From Actinomycetota bacterium (GTDB lineage: Bacteria; Actinomycetota; Thermoleophilia; Gaiellales; Gaiellaceae): 35,049 nucleotides of DNA. The DNA lies in assembly GCA_005885245.1 (NCBI GenBank), contig VAWR01000009.1, forward strand, positions 1 to 35,049, given 5' to 3'. Made by a program: the position numbers and the translations under genes. Below are positions 8,102 through 15,977 of this stretch, in pieces. The stretch's first letter is position 1; the number at the start of each line of letters is the position of its first letter. The notes under the pieces were generated by a model that was not told the DNA's origin, ran no database searches, and saw only the letters and a list, made by a program, of their open reading frames with translations.

Positions 8102-9895
8102 TTACGGAGCTGTTGGAACGAGCGCCGGCGGCAGGGCAAGAGTCGGATCGCCCTGCAGGTCGGCGAAGTCGCTCGCGGACATCTCGGGGACGGATCCTGC
8201 TGGATCGCCCTCGGCTGCGTCTTCCGTGGCCGAGTCGGCCCATGACGCTTCCGCCCACGAGGCATCGGCCCATGACGCGTCCGCCCAGGAGGCCGCTGCC
8301 CACGAGGCATCCGCCCACGAGGCTGCGCTCCAGGAGGCGTCCGCCCAGGAGGCATCGGCCCACGAGGCAGCTGCCCACGATGCATCGGCGCTCACGGTGG
8401 CCGCCCAGCTCGCGGAGTCGAAGCTCGCACCTCCGGTTCCGGACGAGACGAGGAACTTCCGCAGAGCAATGTTGGGATTCGGCGGAGTGCCCTTGAAGTC
8501 GGCGGCACGACCAGCATTGAGCTGACCGACTCCAACCGAGCCTGCCATCGCCTGCGGCGCAGGCTTGGCCGTCAACATCAACGCACCCTTCACCTGGTCG
8601 GGCGTCCAGTCCGGGTGACGCGCAAGGAGCTGCGCTGCGACACCCGCGACGACCGGGGCAGCAAAGGACGTGCCCGAAAGCTGGATGTAGCCGGGCGCCA
8701 CGACGTTGCCCGGCTTCTGCGCCACGAGCGTCGCGCCCTGCGGCACCGGCCCGATCATGTACCGACCGGGAGCACCGAGCTCGGGCTTCGAGAAGCCGTC
8801 CTCGGTGTGCCCGTAGGCCGACCACGGCGCATTCGCGTCATCGCCGACAGCCACCTTGTTTCCGATGTCGACAGCACCGACGGTCATGACGAACGGGTCG
8901 TTGCCGGGCGCGTACCAGACGCCGCTGGGTCCGGACGCGCTGCCGTAGTTGCCCGCGGCAGCCACGACGAAGATGCCGTTGAACCAGAGCTTCTCCACCG
9001 CTGAATCGAGCGGGTCGTTGTAGAAGTGGTTCCGCGCGCCCGAGTGGAGCGAGAAGTTCGCGACGCGGATGTTGTACTTGCCCTTGTTGTCGAGGATGTA
9101 GCCGCATGCGGCGATCACATCGCTCGTGCGAGCCGTGCCGGTGTCGTCCATCACGTCGATGGAGAGAATCCCGGCGTTCGGGGCTGCACCCGCGTATCCG
9201 TCCGCAGACCCGGCCGCGATGCCCGCGACGAAGGTGCCGTGGCCACGGCCGTCACCGGGCGAGTTGGGCGTGGTCCCCGTGGTCATCGTGACGTTGCCGA
9301 CCACGCGGGAGCCGTTGCCGAAGTCGGCGCGGTTCGCGTCGATCCCGGAATCCACGATCGCAATCGTCGGCGCCTGCGGGCCCGGACTGGCGGCCGTTCC
9401 CCAGAGCTTCGCCACGCCGGTCTCGTACGGCCACATCTGGTTCGAGCTCGGGGTGCCCGCGAGCTGGACCGAGGCGTCAGGCGTGATGGTGAGGCCAGGC
9501 TGCTTCGCGAGGGCCGCGAGCTTTCCGGCGGTGATGTCGACGGCGACCGCTCCGATCAGGTCCAAACGCCTGCGGACATCCGCGCCGAGGCCGACGAGCT
9601 TCGTACCGGCGTCGCTCGCTCCGGCCGCGCTCTGAATGATGAGGTGAAGCTTGTGGCCCGGATCCTGCGCAGCCTTGTCGAGCAGTCCGGGAGCGACATA
9701 GGTCGCGTCGCCGATGCCGGGACGACCGCCTTTGGCACCCGCCGCGAGTGGAAGAGCGAGCGTGACGAGTGCGAGAGCCGTCAACGCGATACCGCGGCCT
9801 CCACGTCCCCACAGTGCGTTTCCGCGCTTGCCTGAGCCAGAGCCCCAGAGCGCGTTCGTGCGGACGCCGTTCCTGAAACCGCCTGTATCTCGCAT
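8102..9895 (-). CDS. Secreted S8 (subtilisin-type) serine peptidase with C-terminal ASW repeats
   Basis: The 597-residue protein has an extended signal peptide: a basic n-region of about 35 residues, then hydrophobic residues 36-53 ending AGA. A propeptide-like stretch lies at about 55-150. The subtilase catalytic triad is Asp182 (IVDSGID), His219 (GHGTFVAGI) and Ser410 (GTSFAAP), with the oxyanion Asn in AAAGN at 316. The C-terminal 100 residues hold ten near-identical ADASW pentapeptides (about 503-552) and an acidic tail. The n-region has two NALWG copies at 14-18 and 26-30. It is probably an exported protease attached to or acting at the cell surface. ATG 9895 is preceded by AAAGGAG 10 bases upstream. 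It is the last gene of a peptidase cluster and has its own 161-base leader. Confidence 0.92.
   Translation of the reverse strand: MRDTGGFRNGVRTNALWGSGSGKRGNALWGRGGRGIALTALALVTLALPLAAGAKGGRPGIGDATYVAPGLLDKAAQDPGHKLHLIIQSAAGASDAGTKLVGLGADVRRRLDLIGAVAVDITAGKLAALAKQPGLTITPDASVQLAGTPSSNQMWPYETGVAKLWGTAASPGPQAPTIAIVDSGIDANRADFGNGSRVVGNVTMTTGTTPNSPGDGRGHGTFVAGIAAGSADGYAGAAPNAGILSIDVMDDTGTARTSDVIAACGYILDNKGKYNIRVANFSLHSGARNHFYNDPLDSAVEKLWFNGIFVVAAAGNYGSASGPSGVWYAPGNDPFVMTVGAVDIGNKVAVGDDANAPWSAYGHTEDGFSKPELGAPGRYMIGPVPQGATLVAQKPGNVVAPGYIQLSGTSFAAPVVAGVAAQLLARHPDWTPDQVKGALMLTAKPAPQAMAGSVGVGQLNAGRAADFKGTPPNPNIALRKFLVSSGTGGASFDSASWAATVSADASWAAASWADASWADASWSAASWADASWAAASWADASWADASWAEASWADSATEDAAEGDPAGSVPEMSASDFADLQGDPTLALPPALVPTAP
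8235..8384 (-). repeat. Ten tandem 15-bp units encoding (A/S)xASW pentapeptides
   Basis: Ten contiguous 15-base units lie in the S8 peptidase gene at 8235, 8250, 8265, 8280, 8295, 8310, 8325, 8340, 8355 and 8370. Each encodes a pentapeptide of the form ADASW, AAASW, SAASW or AEASW on the minus strand. The Trp and Ser codons are invariant or nearly so, while the first two residues vary among A, D, E and S. The array is in frame and keeps reading through into the acidic C-terminus. Confidence 0.9.
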
Positions 9896-10056
9896 GCTGA
9901 TTGAACTCCTTTGTCCCGCGGGGCACGCGGGGCCGCAGTTGCCGCATTACGGAGGACTGAGCCTCCGAACCGCTAGCAACGTAGGCTGGCTTTGCACCGG
10001 CGACCTCCCTCACCAGAGGTACACGGCGTCGAATCCCTCGTTCGAGGTAGTGGCGC
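9896..10056 (-). promoter_or_regulatory. Structured 5' leader of the S8 peptidase gene, possible riboswitch or attenuator
   Basis: There is no gene in these 161 bases between the M14 and S8 genes. The minus-strand transcript could form hairpins at 10047-10036 (CCTCG/CGAGG), 10020-10003 (ACCTC/GAGGT) and 9967-9950 (CGGAGG/CCTCCG). AGCCT at 9987-9983 can instead pair with AGGCT at 9964-9960, which excludes the third hairpin. Between them lies GCAAAGCC (9995-9988), a box also seen in c-di-GMP-I aptamers. The upstream partner box of that class is missing, so I do not name a class. The AAAGGAG ribosome site is at 9912-9906. Confidence 0.3.
9906..9912 (-). promoter_or_regulatory. Shine-Dalgarno AAAGGAG of the S8 peptidase
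   Basis: AAAGGAG on the minus strand is 10 bases upstream of ATG 9895. It shows that this gene, unlike many neighbours, is translated from a conventional leader. Confidence 0.6.
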
Positions 10057-11724
10057 CTAGCGAAGGGTGACGCGCCGGCGGACGGTGCCCGCACGCGGGT
10101 GCTGCGCCTCGATGCCGATCTCAGTGTTCTGGGGCGCCTCGAGGACCCATTCGAGCTTGAGGAGATCGCCGGTCGACTCGTCGTTTCCCCACCACGTTGT
10201 CGACCGTTTGTCGAAGCGACCCTTGAGCTGCCCCGCTTCCGTCTTGAGCTCGCCGCCCACGAGCCGCACGCCTTCAGGGAGGTCGAGCTTCACCTCGAGC
10301 CCCCGCACGGCCTTACGCTCGACGGCCTTCTCGGTCACGTTCGTCGGCAGCCAGCCCGAGTTCTGCAGGCCGAGACGTACGAGGAAAGAGGTCTCTCCCA
10401 ACCGTTCGACGTCGAGCGAGCGCGCTTCGAGCAACGGCGAGATGAGCAGGTGGAAGAGCGCCCAGTCGGAGTGCGGCGCGACCTCGTCCTCCAACCTGTC
10501 GAACGGGATGTTGAACCAGTAGTTGATGGTGTCCCAGCCTCCGAGCTCCACCCTGCCGAGCTCCGGATGCTCGAACTCGTACCAGTCGACATACGCGCCC
10601 GGATAGTTCTTGTCCGCCCATTTCACCAGCGCGACGTCGTCCTCGATCGGATGGTCTCTGATCCAGTCCGTGAAGTGGTAGCCGGACAGACCGGCTTGCC
10701 GCTGCGGGCTCCAGAACTCCGTGGTCCAGGAGAAGACGCCGAGGTGGTCGTACATCCAGTCGTGCGCGCCCCCCTTGATCGTCTGCTTCGGCTCGTACTT
10801 GAAGTCGTGGAAGACAGAGACGGCGGGGTAACCGGTGAGCTCGGTTCCGCGCGCTCCGATCAGCTGGTACGCGCGCAGGTCAGGTGTGGGGAAGTCCTCG
10901 TCCGGCCGACCTGCGTACGGGCGAAGGTGTACGCCGCTGAATGTGTGGTACGCGATGTGTCCCGTGATGTTCGGACGCGCGGTGACGGCTTGCACCATCG
11001 CCCGCACCTCCGGCTCGGACGTCGGGTACGGGCCGGCCCCGCGCTGTTCGTGTTCCGGCGCCCACTCCGCGGGAAAGTTGCGGTTCAGGTCGAGCCCTTC
11101 CAGCGGCGGCGGGATCTTGATGGTCACCCCGTCGTAGTTCTCGATCCGCCCTTCGGGGAGCAGGCGGTAGAAGGGCGCGTCGTCGGGACCGTCTACTGGC
11201 TCGCGCCGCACGAGCAGCTTCTGCTCGTCGGGATGCCGCCGCCAGGGTCCATTCGGGTCCTCGAGTCGCATGTCGAGCACGCGTCCGTCGCCGTCGAGAT
11301 CCTCGACCCGCAAGCCGTCGCCCTGCTCCTCGTGCGGGTAGGGGCGCCGCTCTTCGAGCCCGTGCTCGGCGCCGTCGGGGTTCAAGCGCGGGATGACGTA
11401 GAAGACGCGTGTATCGAGGGCGCGGGTGACCAGCTCGTCGTCTCCATGCCCGATCAGCAGCTTGTGAACGAGATGGAGTGCGGCCGTGCAGCCGGTCCAT
11501 TCCATCGAGTGGATGTTCGCCTCGATCAGGAGCGCCGGCTTGTCGAGATGGTCACCGGTCTCCCGGTTGGTCAGGGTCAGGAGCCAGATCTCGCGCCCCT
11601 CGTACGATCCGCCGATCGATTCCAGGGTGCAAAGCCTGGGCGCCTCTTCCGCCCACGTCCGCAGCATGTCGCTCAGCTCGTCGTATGCGTAGAAATGGTC
11701 GTACGCGACGGGCTGCACGGACAC
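10057..11724 (-). CDS. M14-family zinc carboxypeptidase
   Basis: The 555-residue protein is a metallocarboxypeptidase. Zinc ligands are His72 and Glu75 in HSMEW and His260 in HIAYHTFSG, and the catalytic glutamate is probably Glu336 in FSWTTEFW. PRLNPDGAE (about 112-120) and LDLNRNFPAEW (about 211-221) carry the substrate-binding Asn-Arg. Between these is an insert with a DLDGDG sequence (143-148) that resembles a calcium-binding loop. The C-terminal 150 residues look like a beta-rich accessory domain. I see no signal peptide, so it is probably cytoplasmic. GTG 11724 follows directly on the TAA of the upstream gene (TAAGTG), so translation is likely coupled. Confidence 0.88.
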   Translation of the reverse strand: MSVQPVAYDHFYAYDELSDMLRTWAEEAPRLCTLESIGGSYEGREIWLLTLTNRETGDHLDKPALLIEANIHSMEWTGCTAALHLVHKLLIGHGDDELVTRALDTRVFYVIPRLNPDGAEHGLEERRPYPHEEQGDGLRVEDLDGDGRVLDMRLEDPNGPWRRHPDEQKLLVRREPVDGPDDAPFYRLLPEGRIENYDGVTIKIPPPLEGLDLNRNFPAEWAPEHEQRGAGPYPTSEPEVRAMVQAVTARPNITGHIAYHTFSGVHLRPYAGRPDEDFPTPDLRAYQLIGARGTELTGYPAVSVFHDFKYEPKQTIKGGAHDWMYDHLGVFSWTTEFWSPQRQAGLSGYHFTDWIRDHPIEDDVALVKWADKNYPGAYVDWYEFEHPELGRVELGGWDTINYWFNIPFDRLEDEVAPHSDWALFHLLISPLLEARSLDVERLGETSFLVRLGLQNSGWLPTNVTEKAVERKAVRGLEVKLDLPEGVRLVGGELKTEAGQLKGRFDKRSTTWWGNDESTGDLLKLEWVLEAPQNTEIGIEAQHPRAGTVRRRVTLR

Positions 11725-13233
11725 TTACGAGCTGAGTTCGGCGACGAGCGGCGCTGTGTCGTGGGGCTCGAACCCGAGCCGCGCCGCGATCTCCTCACTC
11801 GACGGCCTCGTGCCTTCGGCAAACAGGTCACGGAGGATCTCCCCGGTCTGTGTGCTCCGCCACCAGTCCGCTCCGACCTCGGCGATCAGGTAGGCCCGCA
11901 GCTGAGCGTGGCGGATCCACGCGCGCAGGTAGTCGGCCGAGTAGAACCCCGCATCCATGTCGGCCAGGTGGCCGTCACGCGGATAACGGATGCCGGTGGC
12001 AGCCGTCAGCCGCTCTGCGTAGTCGTCGCTCGTGACCGCTGCAGCTTCGAGGTTCGACCAGAAGCCCAGCTCGAATTGCAGCTTCGCCGTGTAGCGACGG
12101 AAGAGCAGCGCCTCCAGAAAGGCGGTCGCCTCGGCATTCTTGCGCGCTTCGTCCTCCGACAGCCCGAAGTACTCGGTATGCCAGGCAGGTTCGCGCGTGA
12201 TCGCCTCGCAGATGTAGGAGTAGATCTCCGTAAGCGCGTGATCGCGCGAGAGCCTGCGGAACGTGTACGGCAGATTCGGATCGCAGCCCGCGTAGTGCAG
12301 CGCGTGACCCGCCTCGTGCAGGAAGGCCTGGTAGTCGTGCAGCCCGCCCTGTGCACGCGTGATCAGGTGCACGACCCTGGGTGGATCTGACGCGATCACG
12401 CAAGCGCGCGGCGATTTCTGCGGACGATCGTCGAGGTCGAGACGGATGTTTCGGTCCGAGGCGAGGTCGAAGCCGAGCGCGGTGAGCGTCGCGAGGCACA
12501 CCTCGGTTGCGCGTTCCTTCGTGTACGTCGAATCGAGCGGCGACAGCCTGCGCACGTAGCCCATGTGCGCCGAGGATGGTTGCTCGTCGCGGTCCGGACC
12601 GAGGAGGAGGGCGAACCAGCGTTCGCGCATCTCGATGAAGGACCCCTCGATCTCGTCGCTAGCTGCCTTCAGCACGGATTCCAGCTCGTGCAGCGAGATC
12701 TGCTTCTCCTCTTCATTCCGTGCGACCGCATCGGGCTGTTCGCTCAGCTCGGCTTCGAGCTCTTCGTAGGCGCGCAGCAGTTCGAGGCGCTGTTCGTTGA
12801 ACGCGGCGGAAGCCTCGCGGTGCAGCTCGCCGAGCACGTCGCGATCCCGGTAGCCCGGCAGGACAGCCAGTTGCGCCACGGCCGACCTGAGCGGCAGCTC
12901 CTCGCCCTGGAACGACAGACGCGCGGCCAGGATCGAATTCTCGAGCTCGTCGTCTCGCTCCGCAAGCTCGGCGGCGACAAGCCCGCTCTCGCAGGTCTTG
13001 CGCAGGCGGTACAGCCACTCGCGCCGGTCTCCTTCGGCCTGTTCCTCCTCGCCCCGCAGCGCGCTGAGCTGATCGCGGCTGAACAGATCCTCGTACCGGG
13101 CGACGATCGCCGCCTGTTCCGAGATCTCCTTTTCGCCGACGCGAACGGCGCGCCCTTCCTCGGACCGCTCGAAGAGGTACCGCTGCAGTTGTTCCTCGAA
13201 CTCAGCGGGGCTGCGCACCGCGGTGGTCGACAT
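11725..13233 (-). CDS. M3-like (oligoendopeptidase-type) zinc metallopeptidase
   Basis: The 502-residue protein is mainly helical and has HEAGH at 306-310 (HExxH zinc motif), followed about 26 residues later by Glu336 in TEIYSYICE as the third ligand. That spacing and the helical build fit the M3 thimet-oligopeptidase clan, although the sequence is shorter than typical PepF (about 600). The first 200 residues are charged and coiled-coil-prone. No signal peptide is present, so cleavage of cytoplasmic peptides is likely. The ATG 13233 start is 7 bases behind a TAGAGT -10 that overlaps the stop codon of the response-regulator gene. The stop touches the start of the M14 gene. Confidence 0.8.
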   Translation of the reverse strand: MSTTAVRSPAEFEEQLQRYLFERSEEGRAVRVGEKEISEQAAIVARYEDLFSRDQLSALRGEEEQAEGDRREWLYRLRKTCESGLVAAELAERDDELENSILAARLSFQGEELPLRSAVAQLAVLPGYRDRDVLGELHREASAAFNEQRLELLRAYEELEAELSEQPDAVARNEEEKQISLHELESVLKAASDEIEGSFIEMRERWFALLLGPDRDEQPSSAHMGYVRRLSPLDSTYTKERATEVCLATLTALGFDLASDRNIRLDLDDRPQKSPRACVIASDPPRVVHLITRAQGGLHDYQAFLHEAGHALHYAGCDPNLPYTFRRLSRDHALTEIYSYICEAITREPAWHTEYFGLSEDEARKNAEATAFLEALLFRRYTAKLQFELGFWSNLEAAAVTSDDYAERLTAATGIRYPRDGHLADMDAGFYSADYLRAWIRHAQLRAYLIAEVGADWWRSTQTGEILRDLFAEGTRPSSEEIAARLGFEPHDTAPLVAELSS

Positions 13234-13240
13234 CGAGAGA

Positions 13241-13246
13241 ACTCTA
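13241..13246 (-). promoter_or_regulatory. -10 element TAGAGT overlapping the response-regulator stop codon
   Basis: TAGAGT on the minus strand ends 7 bases before ATG 13233 and begins with the TAG stop of the upstream gene. The M3-like gene therefore probably has its own leaderless start in addition to any read-through. Confidence 0.5.
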
Positions 13247-13624
13247 TCGAGCGTTCGGCGCCAGGCGCATGGCCAGGCTGCGAACCGTCGCCGTCAGCTT
13301 CTCGGGCCTGAAGGGCTTCGAGATGACCGCGTCGACTGTGACGCCCTCGAGCGTCGGCGTGCCGACCGAGCCGGTCAGCATCGCCACCGGCAACCGGGGA
13401 TGCTCCGCGCGGAGCTCCGCGAGAAAGTCGAGACTGCTCTCGGCACCGAGGTGCACGTCGAGCAGGACGACATCGACGTCCGCTTCCGACACCGCCGTCC
13501 GCGCCTCCGATACGCTCGCGGCTTCGCAGACGGTCCAACCGTCCAGCTCGAGGTTGACCCGACAGAGAAATCGGATCGCCGCGTCGTCGTCGACGACGAG
13601 AACGGTGTGGCTGGGCGAGTCCAC
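13244..13624 (-). CDS. Single-domain response regulator (receiver domain only)
   Basis: The protein of about 126 residues is just a receiver domain. It has the acidic cluster VVDDD at 10-14, phosphoacceptor Asp56 in VVLLDVH, the switch Thr in AMLTGS, and Lys in ISKPFRP. No output domain follows, so it would act by protein contact, like CheY or Spo0F. No histidine kinase gene is nearby. The frame is open up to 13702. GTG 13624 is chosen because the receiver fold starts six residues later and a TACACT hexamer lies 10 bases upstream. It heads the minus-strand peptidase cluster. Confidence 0.82.
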   Translation of the reverse strand: MDSPSHTVLVVDDDAAIRFLCRVNLELDGWTVCEAASVSEARTAVSEADVDVVLLDVHLGAESSLDFLAELRAEHPRLPVAMLTGSVGTPTLEGVTVDAVISKPFRPEKLTATVRSLAMRLAPNAR

Positions 13625-13634
13625 CGCGGGGCGC

Positions 13635-13640
13635 AGTGTA
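13635..13640 (-). promoter_or_regulatory. Candidate -10 TACACT of the response-regulator gene
   Basis: TACACT on the minus strand ends 10 bases before GTG 13624, giving a leader of only a few bases. The AT-rich patch at 13673-13692 further upstream is another possible promoter area. The 13625-13848 region otherwise shows no gene. Confidence 0.35.
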
Positions 13641-13848
13641 CGCGTATCCAGATCGGCGCAGGCTCCGTTTACCAATTGAAAATGAGAAATGAGTCCACGC
13701 ACGAGGCCGCCGGCGTGGAACGCGAGGTCGCGCGAGCGCGCAGGCGCATTCCCCGCCCCTCACCGCAGTTCCGACGCCGCTCCTGGTTGGTCTTCCAGCG
13801 GGCCCTCGACCCGCTCGCACCACCCAGACCGCTGCGCGGGCGAAAAGA

Positions 13849-15117
13849 CTAGGCGATGCTGCGCGCGACGGCGGCGTTGAGCCGCCTGAGCGTCTCCTCT
13901 TTCCCCAGCAGCTCGATGCTCTCGAAGAGCCCCGGCGAGACCTTGGAGCCGGTGACCGCGATGCGGATCGGCTCGAACGCCTTGCGCGGCGAGAGCTCCA
14001 GCCGTTCGGCCAGCCCACGGAGCGCCGCTTCGATCTCCGGCGCCGCGAAAGGATCGACCCGTTCGAGCTCGTCATGCGCTGCGGCGACCACCGGCCCACG
14101 TCCGTCGAGCAGGGCCGGATCGGGCTCGACGTCGCGAAAGAGGAAGCCGGCGAAGTCCGGAAACTGTCCGAACCGCTCGATCTTCTCCTGCACGATCGGT
14201 GCCGCCCGGCGAATCAAAGCCTCGTCCCAGCCGTACCCCTCCTCGCGCAAGAAGCGGACGAGCTCGTCGGCATACGCTGCGGCCGGCAACGCCCGCAGGT
14301 AGACGCCGTTCAGCCAGTCGAGCTTCTCGTAGTCGAACGTTGCGGGGCTCGGAACGACGCGGTCGAGCGTGAACCGCTCGATCAGCTCGTCGCGGGACAT
14401 GATGGTCGTCTTGTCGTCGTAGCTCCAGCCGAGCAACACGAGAAAGTTCATCAGCGCCGGTGCGTAGTACCCGGCATGGCGAAACTCGTCGACGGTCACG
14501 GAGCCGTGCCGTTTCGAAAGGCTCTTCCCGTCTGCCCCGAGTACGTGTGACACGTGTGCGTAGCTAGGCGGCTCCGCTCCGACGGCGCGGATGAGATTGA
14601 TCTGCTTCGGCGTGTTCGAGATGTGATCCTCGCCGCGAATGACGTGCGTGATGGCATCCCAGACGTCTTCCATCGGCGACGCGAAGTTGTAGGTCGGGCG
14701 GCCGTCGGATCGCACGAGCACGAGATCCTCGAGCTGCTCATTCGGAAACTCGATGCGTCCGCGCACGGCATCCTCCCACGCGGTGACGCCCTCGTCGGGC
14801 ATCCGAAAACGAATCGCGCCCTCGTCCTCGTAGGCCTTTCCTTCCTCGACGAGCCGGCGGGCGACGTCGGCGCAGTCGGCGAGCCGATCCAGCTGGAAGC
14901 TCACGTCGCCGTCCCAGTCGAGTCCGAGCCAGCGCAGCGAGTCCTGGATCTGCTGGGTCGCCTCGGCGACTTCGCGACTCGTGTCGGTGTTCTCGATCCG
15001 CAGCCGGAACTCGCCGCCCTCGTGTCGCGCGAAGAGCCAGTTGAAGAGCGCGGTGCGGACGTTGCCGATGTGAAGGAACCCGGTGGGGCTCGGCGCCATG
15101 CGGACGCGAACGGACAC
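13849..15117 (-). CDS. gltX: Glutamyl-tRNA synthetase
   Basis: The 422-residue protein is a class I synthetase that charges tRNA with glutamate. The HIGH motif reads HIGN at 16-19 after MAPSPTGF. The KMSKS loop reads KSLSKRHG from residue 198. Conserved blocks LRIENTDTSR, VLVRSDGRPTYNFAS and HVIRGEDHISNTPKQ are all present. It is somewhat shorter than typical bacterial GltX (about 470-490), with the loss mainly in the anticodon-binding C-terminal part. Whether it is discriminating or also makes Glu-tRNA-Gln cannot be told here. GTG 15117 is 6 bases behind TAACCT. Its substrate gene tRNA-Glu lies 7 kb away at 6881. Confidence 0.95.
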   Translation of the reverse strand: MSVRVRMAPSPTGFLHIGNVRTALFNWLFARHEGGEFRLRIENTDTSREVAEATQQIQDSLRWLGLDWDGDVSFQLDRLADCADVARRLVEEGKAYEDEGAIRFRMPDEGVTAWEDAVRGRIEFPNEQLEDLVLVRSDGRPTYNFASPMEDVWDAITHVIRGEDHISNTPKQINLIRAVGAEPPSYAHVSHVLGADGKSLSKRHGSVTVDEFRHAGYYAPALMNFLVLLGWSYDDKTTIMSRDELIERFTLDRVVPSPATFDYEKLDWLNGVYLRALPAAAYADELVRFLREEGYGWDEALIRRAAPIVQEKIERFGQFPDFAGFLFRDVEPDPALLDGRGPVVAAAHDELERVDPFAAPEIEAALRGLAERLELSPRKAFEPIRIAVTGSKVSPGLFESIELLGKEETLRRLNAAVARSIA

Positions 15118-15122
15118 GTCGT

Positions 15123-15129
15123 TAGGTTA
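15123..15129. promoter_or_regulatory. Shared divergent -10 element TAGGTTA
   Basis: On the plus strand TAGGTT (15123-15128) ends 6 bases before GTG 15135 of nfo. On the minus strand TAACCT (15129-15124) ends 6 bases before GTG 15117 of gltX. The two start codons are 18 bases apart, so one heptamer must serve both genes if both are leaderless. Confidence 0.6.
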
Positions 15130-15134
15130 CTGGC

Positions 15135-15977
15135 GTGCTGTTCGGGGCCCACTGCTCAGGAGGGATCAAGAAGGCGCTCGACAGGGGCGCCGAGATGGGC
15201 GCGGAAGCCGTGCAGCTCTTCGCCCAGAGCCCGCGCACGTGGCGCTTCCCGGATCATGCGCCGGCGGATCTCGCCGCCTTCAGGACGCGTCGCGACGAGC
15301 TCGGTCTACCCGTCCTCGTCCACGCGCTGTACCTCGTGAACCTCGCCGCTCCCGACGAGGCCGTCTACGCCAAGAGCGTCGAGACGATGCGCGCCACGGT
15401 CGAGGCGGCCTGCTCGATCGACGCCGACGGAGTCGTCTTCCACGTCGGCTCCCATCTCGGCGCGGGCTTCGAGGCAGGGCTGGAACGAGTCGTGCCGGCG
15501 CTTGCGCAGGTTCTCGACCGGTGCAACGAGAGAACGTGGCTGCTGATGGAGAACTCGGCGGGAGCGGGCGGCACGATCGGCCGGTCGGTGGAGGAGCTCG
15601 CGGTGATCTTCGAGGCGCTCGGCCGGCACGAGCGACTTGGCCTCTGCCTCGATTCGTGCCACCTGTACGTCTCCGGGATCGACGTCGGCAACGCGCCGGC
15701 CTGGGCCGCGCTGCTGAAAGAGGTCGACGATCGCATCGGCCTCGACCGTCTACGCGCGCTGCATGCGAACGACGCCAAAGCCCCACTCGGCTCGAACCTC
15801 GACCGGCACGACAACATCGGCGACGGCCTGATCGCCGACGGACTCGGAGTCTTCCTGGCCCATCCCGACGTGCAGCATCTCCCTGTCGTGCTCGAAGTTC
15901 CTGGCCGGGACGGCAAGGGGCCGAACGCCGAGGAGCTCCGGAAGCTTCGTGACCTTCACGCCCGCGCCGGCTCGTAG
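15135..15977 (+). CDS. nfo: Endonuclease IV (AP endonuclease)
   Basis: The 280-residue TIM-barrel protein is a zinc-dependent AP endonuclease that cuts 5' to abasic sites in base-excision repair. Family marks in order are FGAHCSGG at the N-terminus, AVQLFAQSPRTW, VLVHALYLVNLA, VVFHVGSHLGAG, LLMENSAGAGG, LCLDSCHLYVSGID, and HANDAKAPLGSNLDRHDNIGDG, supplying the His, Glu and Asp zinc ligands. GTG 15135 is placed 6 bases behind TAGGTT. The next gene overlaps its 3' end by 29 bases. Confidence 0.95.
   Translation: MLFGAHCSGGIKKALDRGAEMGAEAVQLFAQSPRTWRFPDHAPADLAAFRTRRDELGLPVLVHALYLVNLAAPDEAVYAKSVETMRATVEAACSIDADGVVFHVGSHLGAGFEAGLERVVPALAQVLDRCNERTWLLMENSAGAGGTIGRSVEELAVIFEALGRHERLGLCLDSCHLYVSGIDVGNAPAWAALLKEVDDRIGLDRLRALHANDAKAPLGSNLDRHDNIGDGLIADGLGVFLAHPDVQHLPVVLEVPGRDGKGPNAEELRKLRDLHARAGS

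Noticed and set aside
8235-8384. CRISPR array, suggested by regular short repeats
   Set aside because: The 15-base units are contiguous without spacers, in frame inside a protease gene, and encode a conserved pentapeptide.
9896-10056. Definite c-di-GMP-I or c-di-AMP riboswitch call for the S8 leader
   Set aside because: GCAAAGCC fits part of the c-di-GMP-I consensus, but the GGCAAACC partner and the second-helix consensus are absent. The c-di-AMP core boxes are not seen either. Kept only as an unclassified structured leader.
10099-12390. 763-codon plus-strand open frame opposite the M14 and M3-like genes
   Set aside because: The minus strand encodes two peptidases with intact catalytic motifs. 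The antisense product is compositionally biased with no domain.
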